Shown here: piece by piece, positions 55,331 to 62,943 of the stretch | How positions within the stretch are numbered: position 1 is the stretch's first letter | How the letters are laid out: each line of letters starts with the position of its first letter | DNA from: Marinobacter guineae | GTDB lineage: Bacteria; Pseudomonadota; Gammaproteobacteria; Pseudomonadales; Oleiphilaceae | Assembly: GCF_002744735.1 (NCBI RefSeq) | Contig: NZ_KZ319339.1 | Location: 186,001-250,000, forward strand | Length of the DNA: 64,000 bases | Reading direction: 5' to 3' | Program-made: the position numbers and the translations under genes | The notes under the pieces: generated by a model | The model's database searches: none | What the model was told of the DNA's origin: nothing | Seen by the model: only the letters and a program-made list of their open reading frames with translations

Positions 55331-55756
55331 ATGAAATATTCCCTTGCTTCGCTTTTTGCCGGCCTTGTGTTTGGCTTTGGCCTGATCGTCTCCGGCATGG
55401 CAAACCCCGAGAAAGTACTGGGGTTTCTCGACATCGCCGGCCTCTGGGATCCCTCCCTGGCATTCGTGATGGGTGGGGCCATCCTGGTTGGCGTCTTGGC
55501 CTTTGCCGTCGCCCGGAAGCGCACTCTGTCCTTCCTTGGGTTCAACATGAAACTCCCGGGTCATACCCATATCGACAAGCGACTGGTACTGGGCGGCCTG
55601 ATGTTCGGTGTTGGCTGGGGCATCGCCGGATTCTGCCCGGGACCGGGCCTGGTGGCTCTGGGTGCCGGAGAAACCAAGGCAGCGGTGTTTGTGACTGCCA
55701 TGGTGGCCGGCATGGCAATTTTTGAAGTGATCGAGCGCAACCGCGCGAAAGCGTAA
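55331..55756 (+). CDS. YeeE/YedE family membrane protein (second half, DUF6691)
   Basis: A 141-residue membrane protein forming the second half of the sulfur transporter. Helices: LASLFAGLVFGFGLIVSGM, LAFVMGGAILVGVLAFAVA, and VLGGLMFGVGWGIAGFCPGPG, in which the Cys-Pro-Gly block lies at the presumed substrate path. ATG at 55331 follows the first half by 4 bp, so a heterodimer is expected. Confidence 0.88.
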   Translation: MKYSLASLFAGLVFGFGLIVSGMANPEKVLGFLDIAGLWDPSLAFVMGGAILVGVLAFAVARKRTLSFLGFNMKLPGHTHIDKRLVLGGLMFGVGWGIAGFCPGPGLVALGAGETKAAVFVTAMVAGMAIFEVIERNRAKA

Positions 55757-55853
55757 GTATTTTCTGTTAATTTCCCTGCCGTCACTCTGACACAGCATCC
55801 TGGCTGTGCGATTATGGCGGCAGCTCCCCTACCCAATCCGGAGGCAAAATTCC

Positions 55854-56285
55854 ATGGATATCAGAAAGATTGATGACAACATCTCGGTAGCTCCCCAGAT
55901 TTCAGTTGAAGACGTGGCAGAGGCCGCAAAGCTGGGGTTCAAAACCCTGGTAGCCAACCGCCCTGACCGGGAGGAACCCGGTCAACCTTCCATGGCTGAC
56001 ATCGAAGCAGCAGCCCGTGAGCATGGCCTGGCCTGGGTATTCATGCCGGTGGAGTCCGGAAATATCACCGATGACGATGTAAACCGGTTCGCGCCAATGA
56101 TCCGGGACGCTGAAAAACCCGTACTGGCCTTCTGCCGTTCCGGAACCCGTTGCACTGTACTCTGGGCACTGAGTTCGGCCCGAAACACGGCAGCCGACGA
56201 AATCTTCACCAAGGCCCGTAACGCCGGTTACGACATTTCTGGTCTGGCACCACGCATGGCTCAGCAGGCCGGAGAGAAAGGCTGA
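55854..56285 (+). CDS. TIGR01244/DUF442 sulfurtransferase
   Basis: A 143-residue protein of the DUF442 (Blh N-terminal-like, rhodanese/phosphatase-fold) family. The active loop FCRSGTRC (Cys94, Arg99) is complete. These proteins accompany persulfide dioxygenase and YeeE transporters in sulfide detoxification; the persulfide dioxygenase and BigR genes are not here. CCGGAGG precedes the ATG at 55854; the frame extends to 55806. It lies about 97 bp downstream of the YeeE/YedE pair and 39 bp before hemH. Confidence 0.88.
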   Translation: MDIRKIDDNISVAPQISVEDVAEAAKLGFKTLVANRPDREEPGQPSMADIEAAAREHGLAWVFMPVESGNITDDDVNRFAPMIRDAEKPVLAFCRSGTRCTVLWALSSARNTAADEIFTKARNAGYDISGLAPRMAQQAGEKG

Positions 56286-56324
56286 CCTTTTCATTACGCA
56301 AAACCAACGTTCAGGATCGACCGC

Positions 56325-57434
56325 ATGCAATTCAAAGGTTCAGAGAATTTCAGCCACAACCAGCCTGACAGGTTGGGCGTGCTGGTAACTAACCTGGGTA
56401 CCCCGGATGCCCCGACAACGTCCGCGCTCCGCAGGTACCTCGCTGAATTTCTCTCAGACCCAAGGGTGGTGGAACTGCCCCGGCCTTTGTGGTGGCTGAT
56501 CCTGCACGGCATTATTCTGCGGATTCGCCCCAAACGCAGTGCAGAGGCCTACGCCAGTGTCTGGCAGCCGGAGGGGTCACCCCTGCTGCTGCACACTGCA
56601 AAGCAGGCTGAAGGCATTCGGGAAGCCCTTAAGCGAAAGTACGGGCCCAATGTAGTGGTCGGCTTTGCCATGCGCTACGGCAACCCGTCCATCTCCAGGG
56701 TTCTGGACGAAATGCAGCAGCAAGGGGTGCGGAAACTGCTGGTACTGCCACTCTATCCCCAGTATTCGGCGTCGACCTCGGCCTCAACCTTTGATGCCGT
56801 GGCCAGTGATTTCGCCAAACGCAGGTGGTTACCGGATCTGCGGTTTGTCTCCCATTACCCGGATTACCCGCCCTATATTGAAGCCATGGCACGGCATATC
56901 GAGGCGCACTGGGCCAATCACGGGCGCAATCAGAAGCTGGTGTTCTCCTATCACGGGGTTCCTCTGAAGTATCTGACCAAAGGCGACCCTTACCATTGCG
57001 AATGCCACAAAACCTCACGACTGTTGGCCGAGCGACTTGGTTTAAGCAAAGAAGACTATATGACCACCTTCCAGTCCCGGTTTGGCAAAGAGGAGTGGCT
57101 CAAGCCCTACACGGACGAGACACTTAAATCCCTGCCGGGCAAGGGCGTCAAATCTATCGACGTATTCTGCCCCGGATTTTCATCGGATTGCCTTGAAACC
57201 ATAGAGGAAATCGATGAGGAGAACCGCGAATACTTCATGGAAGCCGGCGGTGAAAGTTTCAGCTACATAACCGCGCTGAACGCAACGCCGGGCCATATTG
57301 AAGCCCTGGTAAAGCTGATTGAGGAGAATCTGCAGGGATGGCAGGTGCCGAAGAATGAGCCAGAAGCGATGGTTGCGAGGCAGAACCGGGCAGACGAACA
57401 GAAAGAGGCGACTTACCCGGGCCGGGATCTCTGA
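56325..57434 (+). CDS. hemH: Ferrochelatase
   Basis: A 369-residue enzyme that inserts ferrous iron into protoporphyrin IX, the last step of haem synthesis. Seen: LGVLVTNLGTPDAPTTSALRRYL, LPLYPQYSASTSASTFDAV (substrate cleft), FSYHGVPLKYLTKGDPYHCE (metal-binding His), SRFGKEEWLKPYTDETL and VFCPGFSSDCLETIEEI (Glu cluster). Length and motifs match bacterial HemH. It is downstream of the DUF442 gene. Confidence 0.96.
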   Translation: MQFKGSENFSHNQPDRLGVLVTNLGTPDAPTTSALRRYLAEFLSDPRVVELPRPLWWLILHGIILRIRPKRSAEAYASVWQPEGSPLLLHTAKQAEGIREALKRKYGPNVVVGFAMRYGNPSISRVLDEMQQQGVRKLLVLPLYPQYSASTSASTFDAVASDFAKRRWLPDLRFVSHYPDYPPYIEAMARHIEAHWANHGRNQKLVFSYHGVPLKYLTKGDPYHCECHKTSRLLAERLGLSKEDYMTTFQSRFGKEEWLKPYTDETLKSLPGKGVKSIDVFCPGFSSDCLETIEEIDEENREYFMEAGGESFSYITALNATPGHIEALVKLIEENLQGWQVPKNEPEAMVARQNRADEQKEATYPGRDL

Positions 57435-57464
57435 TCCGGGCTCCCGAATGTTTCCGGAGCGGTA

Positions 57465-57689
57465 TCAACTGCTCCGGTCTTTCCCCTTGCCCTTCTCATT
57501 TCCCTCATCCGAAAGATCCGGCACAGATTGGCAGAACGTGCACTCTTCCGTATCCACCGCAGCGCCGCCGGCTTCAACGTACCTAATCTTGTGACTGGCC
57601 TTGCCCCGATTTGCAGATACAGAAAACTTCCGGTCACGGCGATCCGGCGCCTGGTCTGCGGACTGATTGGTGTTGTGTGAGTCTGTCAT
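57465..57689 (-). CDS. Small hypothetical protein
   Basis: About 74 residues, family unknown. MTDSHNTNQSADQAPDRRDR is polar and disordered; SANRGKASHKIRYVEAGGAA then TEECTFCQSVPDLSDEGNEK includes a C-x2-C that might bind metal. The ATG at 57689 has GAGGG seven bases upstream. The frame extends to 57710. It converges on hemH. Moderate support only. Confidence 0.5.
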   Translation of the reverse strand: MTDSHNTNQSADQAPDRRDRKFSVSANRGKASHKIRYVEAGGAAVDTEECTFCQSVPDLSDEGNEKGKGKDRSS

Positions 57690-57810
57690 AACAAGCCCTC
57701 GCGATATCAATACAGTGATGATGAGGGTAACCTGACATTAAACCAAGTAGGGAAAACCACTGGAAACGTGGACAGAAATCGGAAGTCACAGGGAACGAAG
57801 AGAGGAAAAA

Positions 57811-57901
57811 TGGCGGTGGGCCAGGGATTCGAACCCCGGGACGGCTACTAACCGTCGGCGGTTTTCAAGACCGCTGCATTCAGCCACTCTGCCAGCCCAC
57901 C
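57811..57901 (-). tRNA. tRNA-Ser (anticodon UGA)
   Basis: On the minus strand, 91 nt with encoded CCA. The acceptor GGTGGGC pairs with GCCCACC before G-CCA; anticodon stem-loop GCGGTCTTGAAAACCGC has anticodon TGA; the long variable arm ACGGTTAGTAGCCGT and T-loop GTTCGAATC are standard for serine tRNA. Confidence 0.97.
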
Positions 57902-58045
57902 GTTTTTCCATTGCTGCCATTGCGACAGCGGTGAGCATGATACCGGAATTGCCTGTGCTGTCAACGTCCTGCATAAAACCCGCCGCATTTTTCAACATTA
58001 ATGGTTTTTAATGGAATCCGGGAGCGAGTTTCATGTCGTAAATGA

Positions 58046-58073
58046 TTGAAAGTTGCGTATCTGACACTATGAT
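58046..58073 (+). promoter_or_regulatory. Sigma-70-type promoter of the BI-1 gene
   Basis: TTGAAA (58046-58051), a 16-bp spacer, then TATGAT (58068-58073), about 38 bp upstream of the ATG at 58112. Both hexamers are close to consensus. Confidence 0.65.
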
Positions 58074-58111
58074 GGGACACAGTATCCAGTCGTTATAAAA
58101 CGGAGATGACA

Positions 58112-58810
58112 ATGGAAGACAAACGTTTCGGCGTTCAAAACTCTCAGGGAGCTTATTCTGCTCCCCAGACCGAGCGCGCGACCACAGGAATCAGCGCTGA
58201 CGCGATGAATGTGTTGCGCAACACCTACATGCTTCTGGGCGTGACCCTCGCCTTCTCGGCGCTTACAGCATTCCTGAACATGAACGGAACCCACCCTGGT
58301 TTCCTGATCACCATTGTGGGATACATTGGTCTGCTGTTCGCGACCTATAAGCTGAAAAACAGCCCTTGGGGTATCGTAACCACCTTCGCCCTGACCGGGT
58401 TCATGGGATACACCCTTGGCCCGATCATTGGCGCGTTTGTTGCCGCCGGTGCCTCCCAGATCGTTGCTCAGGCGCTGACACTGACTGCTGTCGCCTTTGT
58501 CGGATTGTCCGCTACGGCGATCATTACCAAGAAAGACTTCAGCTTCATGTCCAGCTTCCTGACCGCTGGTGCTTTTGTGCTGATTGGTGCCATGCTGCTG
58601 GCCTTCCTGATGGAGAGCTCTGCTCTGCAACTGGCGGTATCGGCAGGCTTCACCATCTTCGCATCCGTTATGATCCTGTTTGAGACCAGCCGGATCATCA
58701 AGGGCGGCGAGCGCAATTACATCATTGCGACGGTTGGCCTGTACGTTTCAATCTATAACCTGTTCCTCAGCCTGCTGCATCTGCTGTCTGCGTTCAGTGG
58801 CGACAACTGA
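58112..58810 (+). CDS. Bax inhibitor-1/YccA family membrane protein
   Basis: A 232-residue inner-membrane protein with seven helices (TYMLLGVTLAFSALTAFL and LITIVGYIGLLFATYKLK first, VGLYVSIYNLFLSLLHLLSAF last). Bacterial relatives (YccA, YbhL) modulate FtsH or leak calcium. The ATG at 58112 has CGGAG upstream; the ATG at 58106 is inside the ribosome-site zone. It has its own promoter and a terminator at 58837. Confidence 0.95.
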   Translation: MEDKRFGVQNSQGAYSAPQTERATTGISADAMNVLRNTYMLLGVTLAFSALTAFLNMNGTHPGFLITIVGYIGLLFATYKLKNSPWGIVTTFALTGFMGYTLGPIIGAFVAAGASQIVAQALTLTAVAFVGLSATAIITKKDFSFMSSFLTAGAFVLIGAMLLAFLMESSALQLAVSAGFTIFASVMILFETSRIIKGGERNYIIATVGLYVSIYNLFLSLLHLLSAFSGDN

Positions 58811-58836
58811 TACCGGGCTGAAACAGCCTGCTTCGA

Positions 58837-58861
58837 AACCCCGGCTGTTGCCGGGGTTTTT
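58837..58861 (+). terminator. Terminator after the BI-1 gene
   Basis: AACCCCGG (58837-58844) pairs with CCGGGGTT (58851-58858), followed by TTTTT. It separates the BI-1 gene from the tus genes. Confidence 0.85.
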
Positions 58862-58915
58862 GCTTTAGGTACACTGAAAACCAAATGCGTCCATAACCAC
58901 GAATGAACCGGAATC

Positions 58916-59329
58916 ATGTCCGATACCTCTGAAACCTTCACCCTGGTCATAACTGGCGCGCCCTATTCCTCCCAGGCGCCACAGACTGCCCTGGGTTTTG
59001 CAAAGGCTGCCATAGACGCGGGCCACAGCATTGACCGCATCTTCCTCTACGGTGACGGTGTGCATCTGGCCTCGGCACTGTGTACACCACCCTCTGACGA
59101 GACCCGCTGGCCGCAAGAATGGGCGGACTTTCTCGAACAACACAGCATTCCCGGAATAGCCTGCATTGCTTCAGCGTTACGCCGGGGGCTGGTGAACGAT
59201 ACCGAGCAGAAGCGCTACCAATTGCCAGCCGCCAACCTGCTTCATCCTTTCGAAATTGCTGGGCTGGGTGAATGGGTCGAGGGTCGAATGACGTCCACAA
59301 GAACACTCTATTTCCACGCCGGAGGCTGA
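58916..59329 (+). CDS. tusD: Sulfurtransferase complex subunit TusD (DsrE family)
   Basis: A 137-residue DsrE/F-like subunit of TusBCD, which relays sulfur from TusA to TusE for tRNA 2-thiouridine. Seen: FTLVITGAPYSSQAPQTALGF, then RIFLYGDGVHLASALCTPPSD, and the active cysteine in IPGIACIASALRRG. It is followed directly by tusC, tusB and tusE. Confidence 0.95.
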   Translation: MSDTSETFTLVITGAPYSSQAPQTALGFAKAAIDAGHSIDRIFLYGDGVHLASALCTPPSDETRWPQEWADFLEQHSIPGIACIASALRRGLVNDTEQKRYQLPAANLLHPFEIAGLGEWVEGRMTSTRTLYFHAGG

Positions 59330-59331
59330 CC

Positions 59332-59682
59332 ATGAGCACGCTAATCATGATTGACCAGCCACCCTATGGCTCCTGGAGCGGGCGCGAGGCACTGGATATG
59401 GCATTTTCCCTCGCAGCATTCGACCAGCCGGCATCGTTGTTGTTTACCGGTGCAGGTGTCACCTGGTTGAAGCGAGCACAGGATACGGCGGGCATTGCCC
59501 AGAAATCAGTAGAGAGGAACCTCTCGGCGGCGCCCATATTCGGTATTGAAGCGATCCTTGCAGACCGTTCAGCCTGCCAGAAGTACGGACTGGACGAGAG
59601 TTCGCTCATCACCGGTGTGACTCTGGTGGATGCCAACGGCGCCCTGCTCGAACAGTATGACCACACAGCGTTTGCAGGTTAA
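59332..59682 (+). CDS. tusC: Sulfurtransferase complex subunit TusC (DsrF family)
   Basis: A 116-residue subunit of TusBCD. IDQPPYGSWSGREALDMAFSL is the family opening, with GAGVTWL and the C-terminal LVDANGALLEQYDH. The ATG at 59332 lies 2 bp after the tusD stop; the frame open from 59272 is within tusD and unsupported. Confidence 0.94.
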   Translation: MSTLIMIDQPPYGSWSGREALDMAFSLAAFDQPASLLFTGAGVTWLKRAQDTAGIAQKSVERNLSAAPIFGIEAILADRSACQKYGLDESSLITGVTLVDANGALLEQYDHTAFAG

Positions 59683-59688
59683 CCAGAC

Positions 59689-59970
59689 ATGAGCTCATTC
59701 GATACTCTGCATATTCTGAACAAATCCCCTGAGCACCCCAGGGCGGCACAGTGCCTTGCCCTGCTATCAAAGGGGGATGCCCTGCTGCTGACCGAAAACG
59801 GCGTTCTGTTACTCTCTGCAGGTCGCCTGCCGGCTGTCGGCAAGGTGTTCGCGCTCTCGCCGGATGTATCCGCCCGTGGGCTCGGAAATCCAGTTGGTGA
59901 TGTGACAGTGGTGGAGTTTGGCGATATGGTGTCGCTGTCGCTTCAGGCTCAACGGGTAATCAGTTGGTAA
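59689..59970 (+). CDS. tusB: Sulfurtransferase complex subunit TusB (DsrH family)
   Basis: A 93-residue subunit of TusBCD. LHILNKSPEHPRAAQCLALL and GDALLLTENGVLLL are standard; SPDVSARGLGNPVGDVTVVEF and LSLQAQRVISW end it. It lies 6 bp after tusC. Confidence 0.93.
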   Translation: MSSFDTLHILNKSPEHPRAAQCLALLSKGDALLLTENGVLLLSAGRLPAVGKVFALSPDVSARGLGNPVGDVTVVEFGDMVSLSLQAQRVISW

Positions 59971-59973
59971 GCC

Positions 59974-60300
59974 ATGACAGGTAGCACGATGCCGGAACGC
60001 AATAGCGAAGGGTTTCTTGAGGACGCCCAGGCCTGGACGGAAAACGTGGCAACCACGATTGCTGCGGAGGATAATATTCAGCTGAGTGAAAATCACTGGG
60101 AAATCATTATGTTTCTTCGCTCTTTTTATAAAGAGCATGAAATGTCACCACCCTCAAACCGGTTGTTCGTGAAGGCAGTGAAGGAAACACTGGGAGAGGA
60201 CAAGGGCAACAGTATTTACCTGATGCAGCTGTTCCCCGGCACACCCGCAAAGACTGCCTGCCGGATTGCCGGGCTGCCTCGCCCTACTAACTGTCTTTAG
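59974..60300 (+). CDS. tusE: TusE/DsrC family sulfurtransferase
   Basis: A 108-residue sulfur carrier of the DsrC/TusE family. FLEDAQAWTENVATTIAAED and ENHWEIIMFLRSFYKEHEMSP are family blocks; the C-terminal arm ends AGLPRPTNCL with the single reactive cysteine near the end, as in TusE; the second DsrC cysteine (CxxxxxxxxxxC) is partly represented by TACRIAGL. It accepts sulfur from TusBCD and gives it to MnmA. It ends the operon and overlaps the next minus-strand gene by 14 bp. Confidence 0.94.
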   Translation: MTGSTMPERNSEGFLEDAQAWTENVATTIAAEDNIQLSENHWEIIMFLRSFYKEHEMSPPSNRLFVKAVKETLGEDKGNSIYLMQLFPGTPAKTACRIAGLPRPTNCL

Positions 60301-60658
60301 GGTGCCCGGAGGGCTTGCCGGAGTTTTCCCGTTTATTATGCTCAAGATCCGTCGCAGAGCCGAGGAAGCTGCTCAGCCCATTTTCAAACAGGCCAGAGCC
60401 GAACTTCAGAAACTGGCGGGTCGACTCCTTCACGGTGCCATCCAGGGCGCTCTCGGGCAGCTCTCGCAGGGTGTCCGCTACGCCCTTTTTCACACCCCGC
60501 GTAACCGCCGGCTCAATTTCCCGGGATGCCTCGGTCAATTCGGCAACCTTGCGATCCAGATAAGGACGCACGACGAAACGCCAGAACCCCCCAAGTGCCA
60601 GAAGCACTGCGGCTACCGTGACTAAAGCCTGAACTGTAATTGATACCCAGAGGGGCAT
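60287..60658 (-). CDS. Hypothetical membrane-anchored protein
   Basis: A 123-residue protein with one N-terminal hydrophobic helix (VSITVQALVTVAAVLLALGG), a helical middle (YLDRKVAELTEASREIEPAV) and a polar C-terminal tail rich in Lys and Ser. Family unknown. It overlaps the 3' end of tusE on the opposite strand by 14 bp. The DUF445 gene lies upstream on the same strand (45 bp), so they are probably cotranscribed. Confidence 0.7.
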   Translation of the reverse strand: MPLWVSITVQALVTVAAVLLALGGFWRFVVRPYLDRKVAELTEASREIEPAVTRGVKKGVADTLRELPESALDGTVKESTRQFLKFGSGLFENGLSSFLGSATDLEHNKRENSGKPSGHPKDS

Positions 60659-60703
60659 GGCCTTCCTCCTTGTGCGCTCTCGAAGGAACGGAGCGCACCT
60701 TGC

Positions 60704-61903
60704 CTAGAATGTCATGTATGTGAGGGACAGAAACTGCAGCAGCCCCGCCAGACCGCCGAAAATGCCGCCGACGATCATCAGCTGAATTTCTTCCTCCCGG
60801 AACGCCGGGCGAAGGATATCCTGGAATTCAGAGGGCTTCAGGGCTTTCATCTGGCCCGAAAGAACCTCCGCCACTACCGGTGCCCGCTCGCGGTTAAAGG
60901 CGGGGTCACTGAATACGTCATGAGTTGCCAGTACGGCCTTCTGGTTCATGGCCTTTTTCAGTTCAGTGTAGCCGGTCATACCCACGGTGACCTGCGCTGT
61001 CAGTTTCATAATGACAGAGTTGTCGAGCAATGGCCGCAGATGCTTCTGAATAATGGCCCGGGTCCGGTCACCGTGACTGCCGTTAATCATGGCGTCCGCC
61101 ACTTTTTCCACGGTAATCAGCTCTTCAGCCACCAGTTTCGCCCAGACATCACTGATCTCGGGTTGACGGCGCAGGAACAGGCCCTGGATTTTCCAGAACA
61201 GAATACGCCGGGGTTTCAACGGTGCAAAAATCAGATTGATGGCAATCCAGTTGGTAATAAAGCCAACCACAAAGCCACCGAGCGGCAGCAGCCAGGGTTC
61301 GGGGTATCTCGACCACAGCGGCACCAGGAACGCACCGAGCAGGCCGCCAATGATGGCGCCCCGGTTTATCACTGACCGGAGCTCAACTGCCCCGGCCTGC
61401 TTGAAGATGCGGTTCATCAGGTCCGGATGGCTTTTCAACTCCCGGCTGAGCAGTGCTTTAAGATCCACCAGTTCATCGAGATCGTCCCCAAAATCCTCCA
61501 CCAGGTCTTCAATTCGGGAAGGCAGTTGCTCCCTCGCCCATTGGTAGATCCGGTTTTTGAGAAATACCGGCAGGTTGTCCCAGAGCACAGGCTGAATTTC
61601 ATACATGACCTCGTCAATGTACTCATCCATCCGGGGCGTTACCTGGGAGATAACCTGCTCGACAATGCGTTGGGGCTCGAGTTTCTGATAGACGGCGTTA
61701 AGGTCACCAAACTGCTGCAAGGTCCTGTCGATGCAGATGTGGGCCATCTTCTCGGCTTTGCGGGGAATAACACCCTGCCAGCCAACCAGCCCTACGCCAA
61801 TAAACTGAACGGGGTAAAAAGACATCTGGATAGCAAGCCAGTTGGTAAACCAGCCAACCAGGGCGGCCATGAGTGGCAAGGACAGAAGCGCAACGTCGAA
61901 CAA
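60704..61903 (-). CDS. DUF445 family membrane protein
   Basis: A 399-residue membrane protein of DUF445 (YjiN-like). The signature GWFTNWLAI at 17-25 recurs as GFITNWIAI at 214-222, so two copies of the unit are present. Helices: FDVALLSLPLMAALVGWF, AIIGGLLGAFLVPLW, WLLPLGGFVVGFITNWIAIN, and the final IVGGIFGGLAGLLQFLSL. Amphipathic helices between them (PSRIEDLVEDFGDDLDELVD) are typical. Function not established. Confidence 0.9.
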   Translation of the reverse strand: MFDVALLSLPLMAALVGWFTNWLAIQMSFYPVQFIGVGLVGWQGVIPRKAEKMAHICIDRTLQQFGDLNAVYQKLEPQRIVEQVISQVTPRMDEYIDEVMYEIQPVLWDNLPVFLKNRIYQWAREQLPSRIEDLVEDFGDDLDELVDLKALLSRELKSHPDLMNRIFKQAGAVELRSVINRGAIIGGLLGAFLVPLWSRYPEPWLLPLGGFVVGFITNWIAINLIFAPLKPRRILFWKIQGLFLRRQPEISDVWAKLVAEELITVEKVADAMINGSHGDRTRAIIQKHLRPLLDNSVIMKLTAQVTVGMTGYTELKKAMNQKAVLATHDVFSDPAFNRERAPVVAEVLSGQMKALKPSEFQDILRPAFREEEIQLMIVGGIFGGLAGLLQFLSLTYMTF

Positions 61904-62123
61904 GTTTGACCCCGGTTTGAGAGTGTAATCCGATTAAGCCGGTAATAATGCCATTTACGGGCAGACAGGATAGTACCTGCGTGCTGTTTCTGCTTATACG
62001 ACCAATGATGAAGTATTTGAAATGTCACAACATTGGCCGTGCAGCCATGATGGAACGGGTATTGCGGCAGATGGTATGGGGCACCGCAGCCCGGGAGATG
62101 CGGTACCTCAGGGAGAGAGTCGC
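61904..62123. other. Intergenic region with a possible 42-codon frame
   Basis: 220 bp between the DUF445 start and the nfuA stop, both minus strand. On the plus strand an ATG at 62005 opens a 42-codon frame (MMKYLKCHNIGRAAMMERVL at its start) to 62133, overlapping the nfuA 3' end by 10 bp. There is no ribosome site, so I do not call a gene. No clear hairpin seen. Confidence 0.35.
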
Positions 62124-62711
62124 TTACTGGTAGTAGGCGTTTTCTGTATTGGAGTGATCGGTTACATCCCGCACGGCGGTAATTTCCGGCACCCGCTCCT
62201 TCAACGTGGATTCAACACCCTGTTTCAGCGTCAGGCTGACCGCCGAACAACCCTGGCAGCCACCGCCAAAGCGAAGAACAGCCACGGACTCGTCTACGAT
62301 CTCCACCAGGGAAACTTCGCCGCCGTGAGACGCCAGATTCGGGTTGATTTCGGAGGCCAGGACATAGTTGACCCGATCCGGCAGTGGGGCGTCGTCGTCG
62401 ATTTTTGGCACCTTGGCATTCGGGGCCTTGATCGTGAGCTGACCACCCATCTGGTCTTTTGAATAGTCCACGTACGCCTCTTCAAGGAAGGGCACGGAGT
62501 TATGATCCAGGTACAGGGTGAACTTTTCCAGATCTACCTGCTCGTCCGTGGGAACCACTTCGTTAGGCGGACAGTAGGCCAGACAGGTTTCGGCATTCTT
62601 GGTGCCGGGCTGAGTGACGAAGATCCGGACGCCCATGCCTTCCACGTCCTGCTTTTCGATAAGTTGTGCGAGATAGTCCCGTGCGGGATCTGTCACAGTA
62701 ACCAGTGCCAT
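62124..62711 (-). CDS. nfuA: Fe-S cluster biogenesis protein NfuA
   Basis: A 195-residue carrier of 4Fe-4S clusters to apo-proteins. The N-terminal degenerate A-type carrier domain retains Cys43 and Cys47 (ETCLAYCPP), and the Nfu domain has C152-Q-G-C155 ([14 protein letters not shown]). Length equals E. coli NfuA (191). It is monocistronic and divergent from metH, with 232 bp between starts. Confidence 0.96.
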   Translation of the reverse strand: MALVTVTDPARDYLAQLIEKQDVEGMGVRIFVTQPGTKNAETCLAYCPPNEVVPTDEQVDLEKFTLYLDHNSVPFLEEAYVDYSKDQMGGQLTIKAPNAKVPKIDDDAPLPDRVNYVLASEINPNLASHGGEVSLVEIVDESVAVLRFGGGCQGCSAVSLTLKQGVESTLKERVPEITAVRDVTDHSNTENAYYQ

Positions 62712-62881
62712 GTTTTCAACCCGTTTGAAAGTTTGACTTCATTTTAAGGGAGTTCGCGGGAACATGAAAGACCAAGTAAAATAGTCGGGCTTTACGAGGG
62801 TAATGAATTTCCCGTATGAAAGCTCATTTCAGGAAGGCAATTGATAATGGTCATTCGTACTAAGACGGGCTCAGCCAATTT

Positions 62882-62890
62882 TGCTATGAT
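62882..62890 (+). promoter_or_regulatory. Extended -10 element upstream of metH
   Basis: TTGCTATGAT holds TG-C-TATGAT (hexamer 62885-62890), about 54 bp upstream of the metH ATG. No good -35 is seen at the expected place, which the extended -10 may compensate. No cobalamin or SAM riboswitch structure was evident in the 62712-62943 leader. Confidence 0.45.
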
Positions 62891-62943
62891 CCCGCGCCAT
62901 TGACATCAATACAGCTTTCATAACGACATCCGTGAGTAATGCT

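Noticed and set aside
62712..62943. SAM or cobalamin riboswitch upstream of metH
   Set aside because: I looked for the box and stem pattern and found no clear candidate. An extended -10 promoter explains the leader adequately.
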